DNA of 64,000 nt. Origin: Saccharum officinarum (lineage: Eukaryota; Streptophyta; Magnoliopsida; Poales; Poaceae). Both the position numbers and the translations under genes were made by a program. The stretch covers positions 112,450,680 through 112,514,679 of the forward strand of contig CM036160.1 of assembly GCA_020631735.1 (NCBI GenBank), given 5' to 3'. Within the stretch, counting starts at the first letter, position 1; every line of letters starts with the position of its first letter. Positions 10,301-21,710 of this stretch are shown piece after piece. The notes under the pieces are model-generated. The model was not told the DNA's origin. It ran no database searches and saw only the letters and a list, made by a program, of their open reading frames with translations.

Positions 10301-12081
10301 CTATGGTGTTGCCAATCGACCTTCATAGGACTGAATAATTGTAACCAATCCATCCCCAATATGATGTCATAGTGATGGAGTTGGAGGACCCTCAAGTCAT
10401 GCTGGAATTGGTACTGATCGATATGCCAAACTGCTCCAGGAATAAGTGCTGAACATGGTAGAAATGCCCCATTGGCCACACGCACTGACAGAGTAGAACA
10501 CAGAGTTGATTGCAGAGAAAGCTGTGCCACTAGCTTTGAACTGATGAATGAAGAAGAACTTCCCGAATCAATCAGAATGAGCACTGGACGCTGATGAAAC
10601 TGTCCCAAAAACTGAAGGGTCTTGGCACTGGAAGGCACTGCCATAGAAGTGGCCATGAGACAACACTGTTCACTGGAGTCTTGCCCATCATCAGCGGCCA
10701 TTGTCGGGTCATCAACAGTATCATCGTCAGCAAACAAAGCATAAAGTTCCTCCAGGACATTGAGGCTAACTTGTTGTGCACATTTATGTTCACGAGACCA
10801 CTTATCACCACAATGGTCACACAGTCCTCGTGCGCGACGATATGCCTTGAGATCGGCCAATTTCTTGTCCAAGGGTCGCGGATGCAGCCCGGCCTTGTCA
10901 GGTTCAGCAACAAGTGGTTTCTCCTGACGGTGAAATCCCGCCCGTGGAGTCCACTGCCTTGGTTCCCGGCGACGAGAAGATTCCATCGCCTCCTCCTGCA
11001 ATAATGCCAAAGTATACGCAGTATCCAAGGATTCGGGACGTTGAACCAAAAGTACAGCACGAATGTCAAAATGCAAGCCATCCAGAAATCGAGTGATGTG
11101 GGTGAGTGGTTTGGCAGAAGAATCATAGGCTTTCAGCTGATCGACAAGTTCCGCGAATCTATCCACATAATCCTGGACGGAAGATGTTTGACGAATGCGG
11201 TTCATCTTGCGGAGAAGGAATTCATGTTGATCTCTGTCAAAGCGAGAATGCAGAGCTTGACAGAAGCCAGACCACTGCATGGTCTTCAAGTCATCAGTCA
11301 CAGATTGAATCCAGCGCTTGGCGGGGCCAAGGAACTGCATGCGAGAGCACTGGATCCAGACTGATGGATCAACTGAATACATCTCAAAATAATCTGCAGC
11401 ACAAGTAATCCACAGTTTGAGATCAGTGCCATCAAAACTAGGGAAGGTCATTTTAGGGAGCTTGCCCGTGGGATTATGATGTGGATCGGGTGGACGATTG
11501 CGCAAAAGGAGGAGATCAGATGCAGTGCCATGAATCTTATGAGAAATTTCAGAGGAATTGTCCATACCCGTGACCGGGGAAGGAATCAGGGGAGGGGAAA
11601 CCCTGGGTTCCTTCTCCCGGTGATGGATTTCGTCGTGGTGCCCGCAGGGCCGAGCAGCCGTATAGCCCGCAGATGTTGTCGCGGCGTACTGCTCCGGTTT
11701 GAGCGACGGGTCGGTGAAGATGCCCGGCTCGGTGAAGAGAGAGGCCGACTCCATGACAGAGCGGTTCCAGTACTTGTCCAGCTTGCCGATGCGGAGGCGG
11801 AGGTCGTCGACGACGCCCTCGTGTTCCTGGCGCCAGGACTGGAGTTCTTCGGCGGTTGTCTCGATGGTCTTGAGGCGCACGTCCTGGCGGAGCTCCGATT
11901 CGATGATCCGCTGCTCCACTACGGATTCCACCTCCTGGAAGCGCTGGTCCAGCGCTTTGTCGGCCTCGAGAAAACGACGTTCGAGGAACGCGCTCTGTTC
12001 GTCGAGCTTTTGCTGGGTGGCAGTTTGCGCCGCGGCGAGTTTCTGGAACTCCGTGAGAAGGAGCTGTGTGTCGGGATTCAT
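7174..12081 (-). CDS. Gag-Pol polyprotein of the Reina-like chromovirus
   Basis: A single uninterrupted 1635-residue frame. In order: N-terminal coiled coil (about 1-110); Gag core (about 210-340); a zinc-knuckle variant CDHCGDKWSREHKC (about 430); aspartic protease with LILIDSGSSSSF (about 510); reverse transcriptase with the FFDDILVYS active site (about 690-870); RNase H starting FCIETDASHNGVGAVLL; integrase with an HHCC zinc domain and D,D,E core residues (SMDFIDG, ISDRDKVFTSRFW, HPQTDGQTERVN); and a chromodomain-like segment near the C-terminus (LIQWSSLPRSLATWEDLE). The start at 12081 is the first ATG and opens the coiled coil. The frame runs past the polypurine tract into the 3' LTR and stops at 7174. 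All catalytic motifs checked are present, so the copy may be autonomous. Confidence 0.94.
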   Translation of the reverse strand: MNPDTQLLLTEFQKLAAAQTATQQKLDEQSAFLERRFLEADKALDQRFQEVESVVEQRIIESELRQDVRLKTIETTAEELQSWRQEHEGVVDDLRLRIGKLDKYWNRSVMESASLFTEPGIFTDPSLKPEQYAATTSAGYTAARPCGHHDEIHHREKEPRVSPPLIPSPVTGMDNSSEISHKIHGTASDLLLLRNRPPDPHHNPTGKLPKMTFPSFDGTDLKLWITCAADYFEMYSVDPSVWIQCSRMQFLGPAKRWIQSVTDDLKTMQWSGFCQALHSRFDRDQHEFLLRKMNRIRQTSSVQDYVDRFAELVDQLKAYDSSAKPLTHITRFLDGLHFDIRAVLLVQRPESLDTAYTLALLQEEAMESSRRREPRQWTPRAGFHRQEKPLVAEPDKAGLHPRPLDKKLADLKAYRRARGLCDHCGDKWSREHKCAQQVSLNVLEELYALFADDDTVDDPTMAADDGQDSSEQCCLMATSMAVPSSAKTLQFLGQFHQRPVLILIDSGSSSSFISSKLVAQLSLQSTLCSTLSVRVANGAFLPCSALIPGAVWHIDQYQFQHDLRVLQLHHYDIILGMDWLQLFSPMKVDWQHHRLAIPYKGKSVLLQGLSDMDSTTDSELLLQVFSISESASQTQSDLPPAVTSLLTEFPELITPPTSLPPQRQCDHEIPLIEGARPVTVRPYRYPPALKDEIEAQVTAMLQQGLIQHSTSPFNSPVLLVRKKDGTWRFCIDYRYLNALTVKTAFPIPVFEQLMDELAGARIFSTLDLLSGYHQIRLREGEEYKTAFSTHVGHYEFRVVAFGLTGAPGTFQGAMNTTLQPVLRRCAIVFFDDILVYSKTMEDHIEHLRQVFQLLSKDQWHIKLSKCKFAQTSISYLGHIISDQGVATDPSKIEVVQSWPTPVSVKELRSFLGFTGFYRKFVKHYAIIAKPLTTLLKKHSLFQWTSEHDKAFTILKDSLCSAPILKLPDFARPFCIETDASHNGVGAVLLQDGQPLAFLSRALGPKNKGLSAYEKEYMAILIAVDHWRSYLQLGEFTIYTDQKSLVHLSDQRLHTAWQQKVFTKLLGLQYRIVYKPGIDNRVADALSRRGQEAELMAISVPLPVWFEDIKASYSDDAKCKTLLAKLALSPDAAPPFQLHQGLLRYKDRIWVGNDGALQHKIIDAFHSSPIGGHSGVPASYQRLKRLFAWSGLKSAVQLFVQSCPTCQQAKPDRAKYPGLLQPLPVPSMAWQSISMDFIDGLPLSKGKNCILVIVDRFSKYSHFVPLAHPFTAQSVAKLFLHNIYRLHGLPASIISDRDKVFTSRFWRELFRLAGVSLKMSSAYHPQTDGQTERVNQCLETFLRCFISASPTKWTDWICLAEFWYNTSWHSSLGHSPFFVLYGHHPKHFGVTAADATQPASLDDWLQERSLIQSVIQQHLARAQKRMKTQADKGRSDRQFAEGDWVYLKLQPYVQTSVAPRANQKLAFKFFGPFQVASRIGTVAYKLHLPATSAIHPVFHVSQLKTAVPADSKVSMLPQALEGLQIPVKVLQRRVRTSDNSVVPQVLIQWSSLPRSLATWEDLESIKQRFPRAPAWGQAASLREGDVISATEEDAVTSELDVPEAEHDAGTSKDASRSRRSQRTRRASVLISGPEWA

Positions 12082-12338
12082 GGTGTCGGTGGGTTTGGGA
12101 CGGCGGGAATAGTGTATGTGAATCGGGGGCTTGGGCGGCAGAGGCGGCGGCGGCGGTGGTGGCGGCGGTAGCGAATCCAGATCGATGGTTTCCGATTGTT
12201 CACGGCGCCAGGGAATTGCGGGATCTCAACGTCGGCGAGCAAGAGCTGTTCGTCGTTGAGAGAGCACCAACCCGGGCAGTGTGTGACGCAATCGGAAAAA
12301 ATTTAGACGATACGGAAGGATTGGCTCTGAGTACCAAA

Positions 12339-12732
12339 TGTTAGCATCAGAGATCGGTAGGGAAGAATTGGGTAGGGGATTCGGACGAACTGGAAGGATT
12401 GGGGGGAAAAGTAATAGCAGTAAGAAGGAAGAACACGGAATATAGGAGGAGGAACCTTAATATCGGTTTTTTTGTTTGAGTAAGTTTGTTGTCTTCTTTC
12501 ACACGCACAGGGGCGAGTACTTATACAAGGCCATGCCCGGCTTGAGCCCGCAGTCGCAGCTGCGTCTTGTATGGCTCACGCCCACTCGGGTCCACTAATC
12601 AGCACGCTTGCACGTCGTGTTCGCTGACTCCTTCTGGAACGTGACGCGTCCTTGCTGGTCCCTGCGTCGTGTTCGGCTTCTGGCACATCAAGCTCGCTGG
12701 TGACCGCATCTTCCTCTGTTGCGCTGATGACA
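12339..12732 (-). repeat. 5' LTR of the Reina-like element
   Basis: 394 bp, identical by eye to the 3' LTR. The right-hand TCCTA duplication follows at 12733-12737. Confidence 0.93.
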
Positions 12733-14537
12733 TCCTACCACCGCCGGTACTCGGAAGACATTACGCAGCGCGTGCGTGCGTGCTCCGGTTGCGATTGCAT
12801 TGCTTGCATCCTCGCGCTGGGGTCTCGGCGAGCAGTTAATGGAGAAACATGCCGTGTCGCGCCAGCCTGGGCAAGCGAAGCAAAGCTCGCGCGAACTGCC
12901 ATGGCCCGCGGCCCGCCCATGGGGATGGGAGGGAGATCAACAGCATACACGGACACCGGTGGCTTTGGCTTTGCCTGCCTGATTTCCTTTTCTACTGTTT
13001 CTTTTTTTTTCTTTTCCTTTTTTTCCCTGTACGTTGTATCTTTTCCCACGTTGGCACACGGGTGTTGTGACGCGCACTCGGTTCCGTTGGCTGCCTCACC
13101 GGCATTTTGTGCCATCACGGGCAGTTATGTTAACCCCGTGTGATCACAGACGCAAAATGCAGTTGGAGTTGTCAGCAGCAAGTAGCACGAAACCTGTGAC
13201 ACGGTAACATGCATGCATGCATGGTCTCGGTCGTCTCAGCCGCCTCTCTGTCCTCCTGTCTGTAAAGCGTGTGTGACAACTGACAATATTTAAATACCAC
13301 AAGTCCAGAAGTCGACCAAGGTGGTGTTAAGCCACTGTTTAGGTCAGCTAAAGCATTGATGATCATGATCTGCACTCGATCACAAATGCACGCTTAAAGC
13401 GCTGGGACAAGATGGGAAGCTAAACTACAAAATGCTGCCGCACCGTTCTGTAAACTGGCATGAGCTGTAACGACGCATTTCTTCTCCCTGATACAATGAT
13501 GACATGTACGTCTTGTCCTGCGTGTTGGAGAAAATAAAAACAGCACTCTAAGACAGGATCGAGCGAGTATGACCAGAAGGATCGTGTTAATTCATTACAC
13601 GGGGTAATTAGCATGTCAGGTGCCGTATTAGGAGGGTTTTAATTTGTTTGTGCCTGTTTAGGTGGCTATGATCAGTTGCACTGTTTGACGAGCCAATGCG
13701 AAAACTGGAACGAACAGCATGGGGCCTCTAGTGAAATTGCAGCGTCGTCCGCCTCCACTAGATGGATTGGCTAGAAACTGAAGATGGGTTAGTTGTCGTA
13801 AACGGCATGGGGCATTATATTTGCGGCATGTGTCACTGTCAAGAGAGGAAAAACGATGCTACTACTAGCGTACACAGCTCCAGGCGCTGAATGAAAACCA
13901 CTCTCATTTTTTGTTTATTTTGCTGGTGGTACGAGAAAAAAAATCTCACGTCGAAAGTGTCCTTGTAGTCTGAATTCAAAGGCCGGCATTGGGGGCCATC
14001 TGGCTTGAATATGTGATCCATCTTCTCCCAAATCCCGATCAGAGCATTCAATTCAAGGCCTCCGATGCAAAAGCTTCTTGCCTGGCCGACTGGGTCACGG
14101 GGCTGAGAGACCCTCCAGGCTCCAGCAGGTTTCAGCAAGAAACCAGAGCCTGCCTCTGTTTGATGCAAAAGCTAGAGCTGTGAATGCATGGCAATTGGCA
14201 TGCATTGCAACATGGCCAATTGGCAATTTGGGTGTGCATGCAGTGCAGGGCGCCCACGGATGGATGCCACTTTAAAGTCCCTTTCACCATTTTTACAGCT
14301 CGAGAATCTAACGGAAAAGAAACTATGCATGCAGTAGTGGTCGTTGGGTGCATGGGCTGGCGACGAGGCTGCGTGCCGGTGTCGTCGTCGTCGCTGGGAC
14401 TCGGAGTCAAGCCCATCACACGTCGTGTAGTATTTAAGGACTGCTAAGTTTCTGAATTTAAAGATGCTATACATACATTTATGGCATTGGTTTTAGTAGC
14501 ACTTGTACAGCTCGTTTTTTTAGAGCTATACATATAA
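12733..14537. other. Intergenic DNA, nothing recognised
   Basis: GC-rich to about 13140, the continuation of the DNA left of the Reina insertion, then mixed composition. The open frames are short and unrelated to any protein I know. There are GCATGC-rich patches near 13210 and 14185-14240. Confidence 0.5.
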
Positions 14538-14780
14538 GGCAGTGTTTACTTTCTTCAAAATTCCAAAAATTTTACAAGATTCTCCGTCACATCGAATCTT
14601 TAGACACATACATGGAGTATTAAATGTAGGTAAAAAAATAACTAATTGTACAGTTTGTCTGTAAATGTCGAGACGAATCTTTTGAGCCTAGTTAGTCCAT
14701 GATTGGATAAATTTTACCAAATAACAACAAAAAGTGCTACAGGAACTTTACACCAACTTTTACACCATCTAAACACTACC
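14538..14780. mobile_element. Tourist-like MITE, 243 bp
   Basis: Ends GGCAGTGTTTACTT and CCATCTAAACACTACC, an imperfect inverted repeat, with TAA on both sides (14535-14537, 14781-14783). The interior contains the shared motifs GAGACGAATCTTTTGAGCCTA and TTTACCAAATAA. Confidence 0.75.
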
Positions 14781-14933
14781 TAAACTGTGTACCAGCTAGC
14801 TAGCTAGTACTGCTTCGGGTTGTTGGGATGATTGGGTCGTGCAGTGATAGTAACAGTCAACAGGTACGCTAATCCAAAATGTTTTAAAGATGCATGCATG
14901 TGCTCTTTGTAGCTGCTAATTGACGAGATATTA

Positions 14934-15171
14934 GGCCGGGTTCACTTTGCAAATTTTTTCAAATCGATGAATAGTACCACTTTCGTTTTATTTGGTAAAT
15001 ATTGTCCAATCATGGACCAACTAGGCTCAAAAGATTCATCTTGTGATTTCCAACTAAACTGTGTAATTAGTTATTTTTTTACCTATATTTAATACTCCAT
15101 GCAAGCGGCTAAATATTGATGTGACGGAGAGAGTGAAAAAATTCTAACTTTTGGTGCATCTAAACAAAGAC
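14934..15171. mobile_element. Tourist-like MITE (family A), 238 bp
   Basis: Left end GGCCGGGTTCACTTTGC, right end GCATCTAAACAAAGAC, with TTA duplications at 14931-14933 and 15172-15174. The interior matches 2741-2970 and 53092-53332 almost base for base. Confidence 0.75.
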
Positions 15172-15816
15172 TTAGTGTTTTTTTTGAAGCCAACATATGG
15201 TGTGCTAAATTGAGCTGTACGGCGCGACTAACACGGGAATTTTAGTTATAGTTATGTTTTCTTTTCGTGATAAACCTGGCGCCAAAAAATAATAAGTTTC
15301 GTTCAGTTGCAGTAGTCCATAGCTTAGCTTGTTTGCTTGGGCGGAAAATACTGTTGGCTGATTTGTTGTCAGAGAAAAATACTGTTAGCTGGCTGAAAAT
15401 AAGCGGCTGAAAGTTCAAGCGAACAGAGCAGGGTCTTAAAGAATTACTACGCCAGTGCTCAAAATCCATAATTCCAACAGTATCCATGGTACTACACCAA
15501 ATATACAAGCTTTGTACTGGCGACGATAACTTCTATTTGTTTATTTTCTCCTACAAAGACTAGGTATCAGGTAATCCCGTGCCTGATTTATATTAAGGAA
15601 GATAAGAATACAAGAATGAGTGCAGGAAAGTCATGCTAAAAAGAACTACACTCGAATTTGATAAGTATTCAGCTCCACCAAGACAAACAACACCATAAAC
15701 CCAAAAACCATAGCTAATCGTGCCACCATGGTAGGAATCACCAAAGCAAGATGACCACATAAGGATATCTGTAATCATCACCATCATTGGCAAAAGTGAA
15801 GAAGAAATTGTATTTA
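15172..15816. other. Intergenic DNA with a MITE relic
   Basis: About 15320-15435 (GCTTGTTTGCTTGGGCGG to GTTCAAGCGAACAGAGC) resembles a hAT-type MITE. The remainder has no gene that I can support. Confidence 0.45.
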
Positions 15817-15992
15817 GACCTTGTTTGATACGGTTTCAAACTGATCTGGTTCCCTGCTACAATGCAAGATGGAGGCAGAGCCGGAGCTAGTGAAACCCTC
15901 CAATTTCATTTTAAGATACGCGCGAGAGAGACGACTCCTCGCTGCAACGAACAGATAAGCCAAAGCCACTTATAGCTGTATCAAACGGAGCA
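15817..15992. mobile_element. Small MITE, 176 bp
   Basis: Ends GACCTTGTTTGATAC and GTATCAAACGGAGCA form an imperfect terminal inverted repeat. TTA occurs on both sides (15814-15816, 15993-15995). Non-coding. Confidence 0.65.
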
Positions 15993-16329
15993 TTAGAATA
16001 AAACCTAAACTAGTAGATCTGCTTTTTTTTTGTTGGGGGGGGGAGGGGTGTTGAGTGGAGACGTCGCTATGGTTTGTAACAATAGGAAATAATGATATTT
16101 TTCGAGCAAACAAAAACTATTCAATTTGAATGTTTTTTCCTTTGTATGAAAAAAATGCTAGCAACATGGGATGTTCCAAACCATATGCATTCAATTAAAT
16201 GTTACTTTACATCTTGATATGATATATCTGGGGCGTTCCAAACGACAATTCCATACCGAACGCATTATATTATAGCTTCAAAAGACCAGACATGGCGTGT
16301 GTATTTTACGTGTTCCTGTTTTCATATCG
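15993..16329. other. Intergenic DNA, nothing recognised
   Basis: AT-rich stretch with a G-run at about 16035. No gene or terminal repeats seen. Confidence 0.4.
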
Positions 16330-19300
16330 GACGACTAATCGTGATTAATTGTGATTAGTCGTCCTTATCGTAACTTCGTGCTCGATAAGGGCATTCGATA
16401 AGGTTTGTTCGATCAGAAACCTTATCGTCCGACTAATCGCGATTAGTCACGATTAGTCGTCCGATCAGGCTTCCTGGACGACTAATCGGGCTGGTTCGTA
16501 GGAAGCAAGAGAAACTCGGCCTAGTTTTAGCCAGTCCATTAGGGCAAGAACAAGAGGAGTGAGTGAGTGACCTAGACCTACTCCCAGAGCTCAGCCACCG
16601 ACGATTTCCAGCTCCCGCTCCACTTTTCCCCTTCCCGCTCTGCCTCTGCTCTCTCGCAGCCGCCGGCGCCGCCAGCACCTCCGCCCGCGTCTCCTCCGCC
16701 GGCGTCGAGCCTCTGCAGAGCATCTCACCGTCATCTGCTTCTCCGTCCGCGGCTCGGCTCCGCATCTCCGTCCGCGCGTCCACCTCCGCCCGCGCCTCCA
16801 CCTCTGCCCGTGCCTGTCTCCTCCCTTGCCGGAACCAGCTCCGCCCGCCTCTGAGGCTCCTCGACGTCTGGAGGGCGGACACGGGAGACCTCAAGCATCA
16901 AGATGAGCACAAACTCTGAAGGTTAGTGTCTATGTCAGATTGCCTCTGCTACTCGATCTGCTGTTGTGTATCGACTTTTGCCTCCAATTTGTGACACATT
17001 TGTGTGGCTGTGCTGCTCTGCAGAGGCTCGACGCCGTGCAAATGTTGAGGTCTATTTACCTGAGAATGAAGTTGCGACTGATGCTGTCTCAGAAGAGGTT
17101 CGAGGTCATTCTGCATCAGCGTCCTCGGCTGCTCCAACTGAAGCATCTCTGATAGCTCAAGCCATAGCTAAATTGCCGCCACATCTTGCTGCCATGGCTG
17201 AAGATAAGAAGAGGAAGGCAAAATCATCAGATCCTGGATGGAAGTATGGGTTTTGGCCAGATGTAGGGAAGAAAGAGTTCATCCAATGCATTTTCTGCAA
17301 AAAGATTGTCCCTTCAGGCATTAAAAGGTTTAAGCAACACCTTGCTGGGGGCTATTGTGATGCAGTGAAATGTGGTAAAGCACCTGACCTTGTTAAGCGT
17401 GAGATGCATGCTTACTTGGTCCAAAGGTCAAGGACTCAGCAGGTACCTGAGGCTATGGGCACTGGGGTAGAGAATGTGGAGACAGAAACTGAAGAAGAAA
17501 CAGATCAAGGTGGAGGTGGTGCTTCTGCTGCTGAAAATGAACAAAATGCTGGGACAAAGTCAAAACAAGTTCCAAGTTCTGGGACAAAATCAAAGCAAGC
17601 GAAGAAGATAGCTCAAGCATCAATCACAAATTTTGTGGTTTCTGCTCCACCGAAACCACAAACACAGAAGCATTCCAAGTCAGTGAGCTCTTTGCTTTGC
17701 AAGAGTCCAGAAGAAGTGGTTGCAGAACGGCACAAGTCCAAGATATCACAGCCCACTCTTGAGTACTCCACAAAGAGCAAGGAAGCAAAATAGATTGTAG
17801 ATGACCATGTGGCTGATTTTTTTATGAGAATGGAATACCATTGAATGTTATTAACTCAAGAAGCTGGGAGATTATACTTGGGTCCATTGGGCAATATGGT
17901 CCTGGGTATCGCTCACCTTCATACCATGAGATTAGGAATCCACTACTTGATAGGGCAGTGAAGAAGACAGACGAGGTAAGAAAGAAGCATGAGGAAGCTT
18001 GGAAGGAATATGGATGCACAATCATGTCAGATGGATGGACTAACACTAGCCACCGTCATCTCATCAACTTTCTTGCCAATAGCCTAGCTGGTACATTCTT
18101 CTTAGGTTCAGTTAATGCTTCAAGTGAGATAGCCAATGCTCCTATTTTAGCAGACTTGTTAGAGAAATAAATTGACAAGGTTGGGAAGGAGCATATCGTG
18201 CAAATTGTCACAGATAATGGTGCAAACTTCAAGGCTGCTGGAAGAATTCTTATGGAGAGGATCCCAACTTTGTTTTGGACACCATGTGCTGCCCACTGTT
18301 TGGATTTGTTGATGGAGGACATTGGGAAGATACCTCAGTTTAGCTGTTGCATTAATTCAGCTAAGAAGGTGTGTAGGTTCATCTACAAACATGGGAGGAT
18401 TCTAGATCTTATGCGAGAGAAGATTGGTGGTGATCTTGTGAGGCCTGCTGTTACTCGCTTTGCTACTTCCTATCTCACATTAGCAAGCATGCATAAGAAC
18501 AAATCAGGTTTGAGGAGTATGTTTGTGAGTGAAGAATGGCAGTCCAACACCTTGTCAAAAAGTGCTGAAGGGAAAAGGGCTGAGAACACAATCATTTCCA
18601 TATCATTTTGGAAAAATGTGGAGTATTGTATAAAAGCAACACAACCCCTTCTCATTGCTCTAAGGATAGCGGATGGTGATGAAACACCAGCACTTCCTAA
18701 GATAATGGCAGCAATGGATTTTGCAAAGAAGACCATCAAGGAAACTTTGGCGGAGAAACCTACATTACGTGATGATGTGCTGAAATACTTTGATGAGAGA
18801 TGGACAAACCAGATGGAGCAAAAACTATATGGAGCAGCTCTCTTCTTGAGTCCTGGAAAGTACTTTGCCATAAAGGAAAAGGATAGGAGACTAGCTACAA
18901 AGCTAAGGTGCATGTTTAATGACATTGTATGGAAGATGGTGCCTGATGAGAGTGAAGCGAGGATAATAAGCAAACAAGCTGATGATTATGACAGGGCTGA
19001 GGGTGAATGTTTCTCAAAGAGATTAGCAATAATAGAGAGAAATGACAAAAATCCTGGTAAGCTATAATTCTCTTCTCTATAATTCTCTTCTATATGTGAT
19101 GAGCTGCTGATTATATTATTGTTTTTGCTTGTAACAATTGCAGTTCTATGGTGGGATGTTTTTGGTGGCCTTGCATTCGAGCTACAGAGTTTAGCAAAAC
19201 GGATTATAAGTTTGTGTTGTTCGGCATCTAGTTGTGAGCGCAACTAGAGCGCATTTGCTCATGTAAGGGCAATTTCCAGCCATAGGTGCATACTAATGCA

Positions 19301-20450
19301 TTCTTATATGTTGCAGGGCTGCAGGCTTGCAGCCATCTAATGATTTTGCTCCTATTTTCTATAATTCTATGGCTGTAGGTGCATACTAAAAAGAGGAACT
19401 GTCTCGAGCATGCTAGGTTGAACAAGTTGGTCTATGTTAGCTACAACCGTAGAATGACATTAAGGTTTCAGAAAATTCGTGAGCTTGGTTCTAAAGGCAA
19501 GAGATCTAACCCATTGCTGCTAGAAGAGTTTCAGTGGGAAAATGAGTGGGTAGACATCAACTGTGAAGCACTCTAGGAACATGTTGATGACGCTGTTGGT
19601 GCAACCGACCAGCTTAGAGCCCGCAATATGCCTAGGGAAGGTGCTGTTCGTGCAAGGAATAATGTCACCCACACATATGGGAGGAATAAGAAAAGGAAGA
19701 CAAGTTCACCAGCTGAAAGCAGTGTTCATGAAGAAGAGGAAGACAGAGTTGCAGAAGAAGAGGCGCAAGGTGCAAGTGGAGCAGAAACAGATGAAGAAAT
19801 GGAGGACCAGGGACAGCAAGGGGAGGAAGACTCAAGCGGACCTGCAACAAATGATGGAAATGAAGAATTCCAAGTGGACACGGATTTGCTTCTCTAGGTG
19901 GCTGAATTGCTGATACTGTGGATCAGTGGAAGTTGACTAGATGTTTAGAACTATTTCCATTTCAGATTTAAGAACTTGTTTAAGTTTATTAGTTTAATTA
20001 TGTAATGTACTGTGCACAGTGTCTACTGTGATGTGTGATGATTGTTGAACTGCTGTTAGTTCTTATTTGTTAAAATTTGTGTACTTGGTTAAGTTGTTTT
20101 GCCTTGCTCTACTATACTATCTACTACTCCTTAAGGTCTTGTTTTTCTGCTTTTTTTTGCCTGTTTAACTGACTATATGTTCTTTCTTTGTAATTTCAGA
20201 ATCAGCCACAACCACAAGTCAGCAGTCAGCTTCAGCCATCAGCAAGCAGCAGTTACAGGTAAGAGGCTAAATCACCATGATACTGATTCATTATGGGCAT
20301 GATTACATATAATACATGGTCGATCAGGTCATCCATGCACAAGGACGACTAAATGTCCGACTAGCCGACTAAACCGATCAGGACCGACTAATCGACCTTG
20401 ATCGACGACTAATCGACCTTGATCGACTAATCGGTGGTCATACAACTAGC
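16330..20450 (+). mobile_element. hAT-family DNA transposon, decayed
   Basis: A broken hAT transposase gene is bracketed by dense subterminal motifs CGACTAATCG and its complement (16332-16490 and 20345-20435). Such motif clusters are typical hAT transposase-binding regions. I could not define the terminal inverted repeats or the 8-bp target duplication, so both borders are approximate. Confidence 0.75.
16903..19897 (+). pseudogene. hAT transposase pseudogene (BED finger, DUF659, dimerisation region)
   Basis: First exon 16903-16921 starts at ATG (MSTNSE). Exon 2 starts at 17024 and encodes a BED-type zinc finger (IQCIFCKKIV, FKQHLAGGYCDAVKC), then a Lys/Ser-rich linker. A DUF659-like block (GCTIMSDGWTNTSHRHLINF, VTDNGANFKAAG, LFWTPCAAHCLDL) and the C-terminal hAT region (LEHARLNKLVYVSYNRRM) follow. 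Introns are visible at 19057-19143 and about 19263-19378. Breaks: TAG at 17791-17793, a frameshift in the T-run near 17820, TAA at 18168-18170, TAG at 19245-19247 and TAG at 19574-19576. The last open part is an acidic tail ending at 19897. Once active, now surely dead. Confidence 0.9.
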
Positions 20451-21710
20451 CTCGATAATACGATATGACAACTTCGTTGTACATAGGATCATAGTAGTTA
20501 CAACTAAGTACTTGCCTACCATAGACTGATCTCGAGGCCAGGCCATATGCTTGTACATTTGATTTAAGTAGTGTGCGTGCATTATAAGAGTCTGTGTTGT
20601 ATAGTATATATTTACCCAACATTGATACGTACATACGTAAAATTACGAAGGAGCGACGAGTGATTAAAGTACAGTAGAACTTTCCCCAATATTGCTACAC
20701 GTGTAAAACTACGTTAAACTATATATGTAGGAGCGGCTGGTGATTAACATTTTGTTTCGAACGTTATATATCCATCTTTTGAGGAGTTCATACCACTCTG
20801 GAAAAAAAGAAACAATGAAATAAAATTGATATATGCAAAACACATCAGAGACATGAGAACGAGCATCTGCAACAGTTTGCCATCCGGCTTTCCCATCCTT
20901 AATTTTTTGGTAAAATGAGAAAAAATCATCTCCAATAATTTGGCATCCTCCCTCCGCATCTTTTCTAACCTCACAAAAATATATCCCGAGCGCTCATATA
21001 TGTGCGTGGCCTAGGAGCGCGTATCCGGAGTTTCCCGGCACGTCTAGTAAAAAGGAAGAAAGACAGGGTTCTAGGTGAGAAAAGCGCAAGAGAGAAAGAT
21101 CTGGTGAAAGGGCTTAAACGCGTACAGAAACAAATTCAGGGTTCCTGATACAAAACATAAGACCGGGTCGTAGAAAAACTCCTGGAGATGACTTCTTTTT
21201 TTTTCTTCTCATACTAATTTAAGAGTTGACATACATCATATTTTAGGGAACAAAATATGAAAAACTCTTGGACACGCTCTAAAAATATCTGCTATGTTAG
21301 TGATAGCGATACAATTTATGACAAGTATTGTGACATAGGATGACTGGCGTTAATTATTTTCCCACACAACATGCAACTTGCACAAGGGGATCTACGTACT
21401 CAAGTTTTACTTAGGAGAAAAAGGCTAAAAAAATAAAAAGGCCCAAGAACATACTCCGTCACTGTAAGGGTAACAGCATAGGAGTGGTTCTGTATATGTT
21501 GTCTGGAATCTAAATGAAAACTACCCAGATCCTACGTAAACAACTTGATCAAGTGACCCATTTGCTGCAACAGCTATAGCTAGCCGATTGATTAGTCACT
21601 GACGTACTGCAGGATCTATGTAGTTTTCTTTAGGAGGCAGCGCGCGCTGTAATCACACTCCTTGCTTGACGGGATTAGCTTGAGCTGGATCACTTGGACA
21701 CACTAACTAG
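20451..21710. other. Intergenic DNA downstream of the MYB gene
   Basis: AT-rich with no coding region that I recognise. It includes the presumed 3' UTR and terminator of the MYB gene, whose borders cannot be read. Confidence 0.45.

Larger units (their letters stand above)
6937..12732 (-). mobile_element. Complete Reina-like Ty3/gypsy chromovirus
   Basis: Two direct 394-bp LTRs (6937-7330 and 12339-12732) that I read as identical, flanked by TCCTA duplications (6932-6936 and 12733-12737). The element is on the minus strand, so 12339-12732 is the 5' LTR. A primer-binding site of initiator-Met tRNA type (TGGTACTCAGAGCC, one extra base) adjoins it at about 12320-12336. A polypurine tract (GGGAAGGGGA) lies at 7331-7340 beside the 3' LTR. 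The 5.8-kb size, short LTRs, single Gag-Pol frame and C-terminal chromodomain fit the Reina clade. Identical LTRs and an unbroken 4.9-kb ORF indicate a very recent insertion. Confidence 0.93.
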
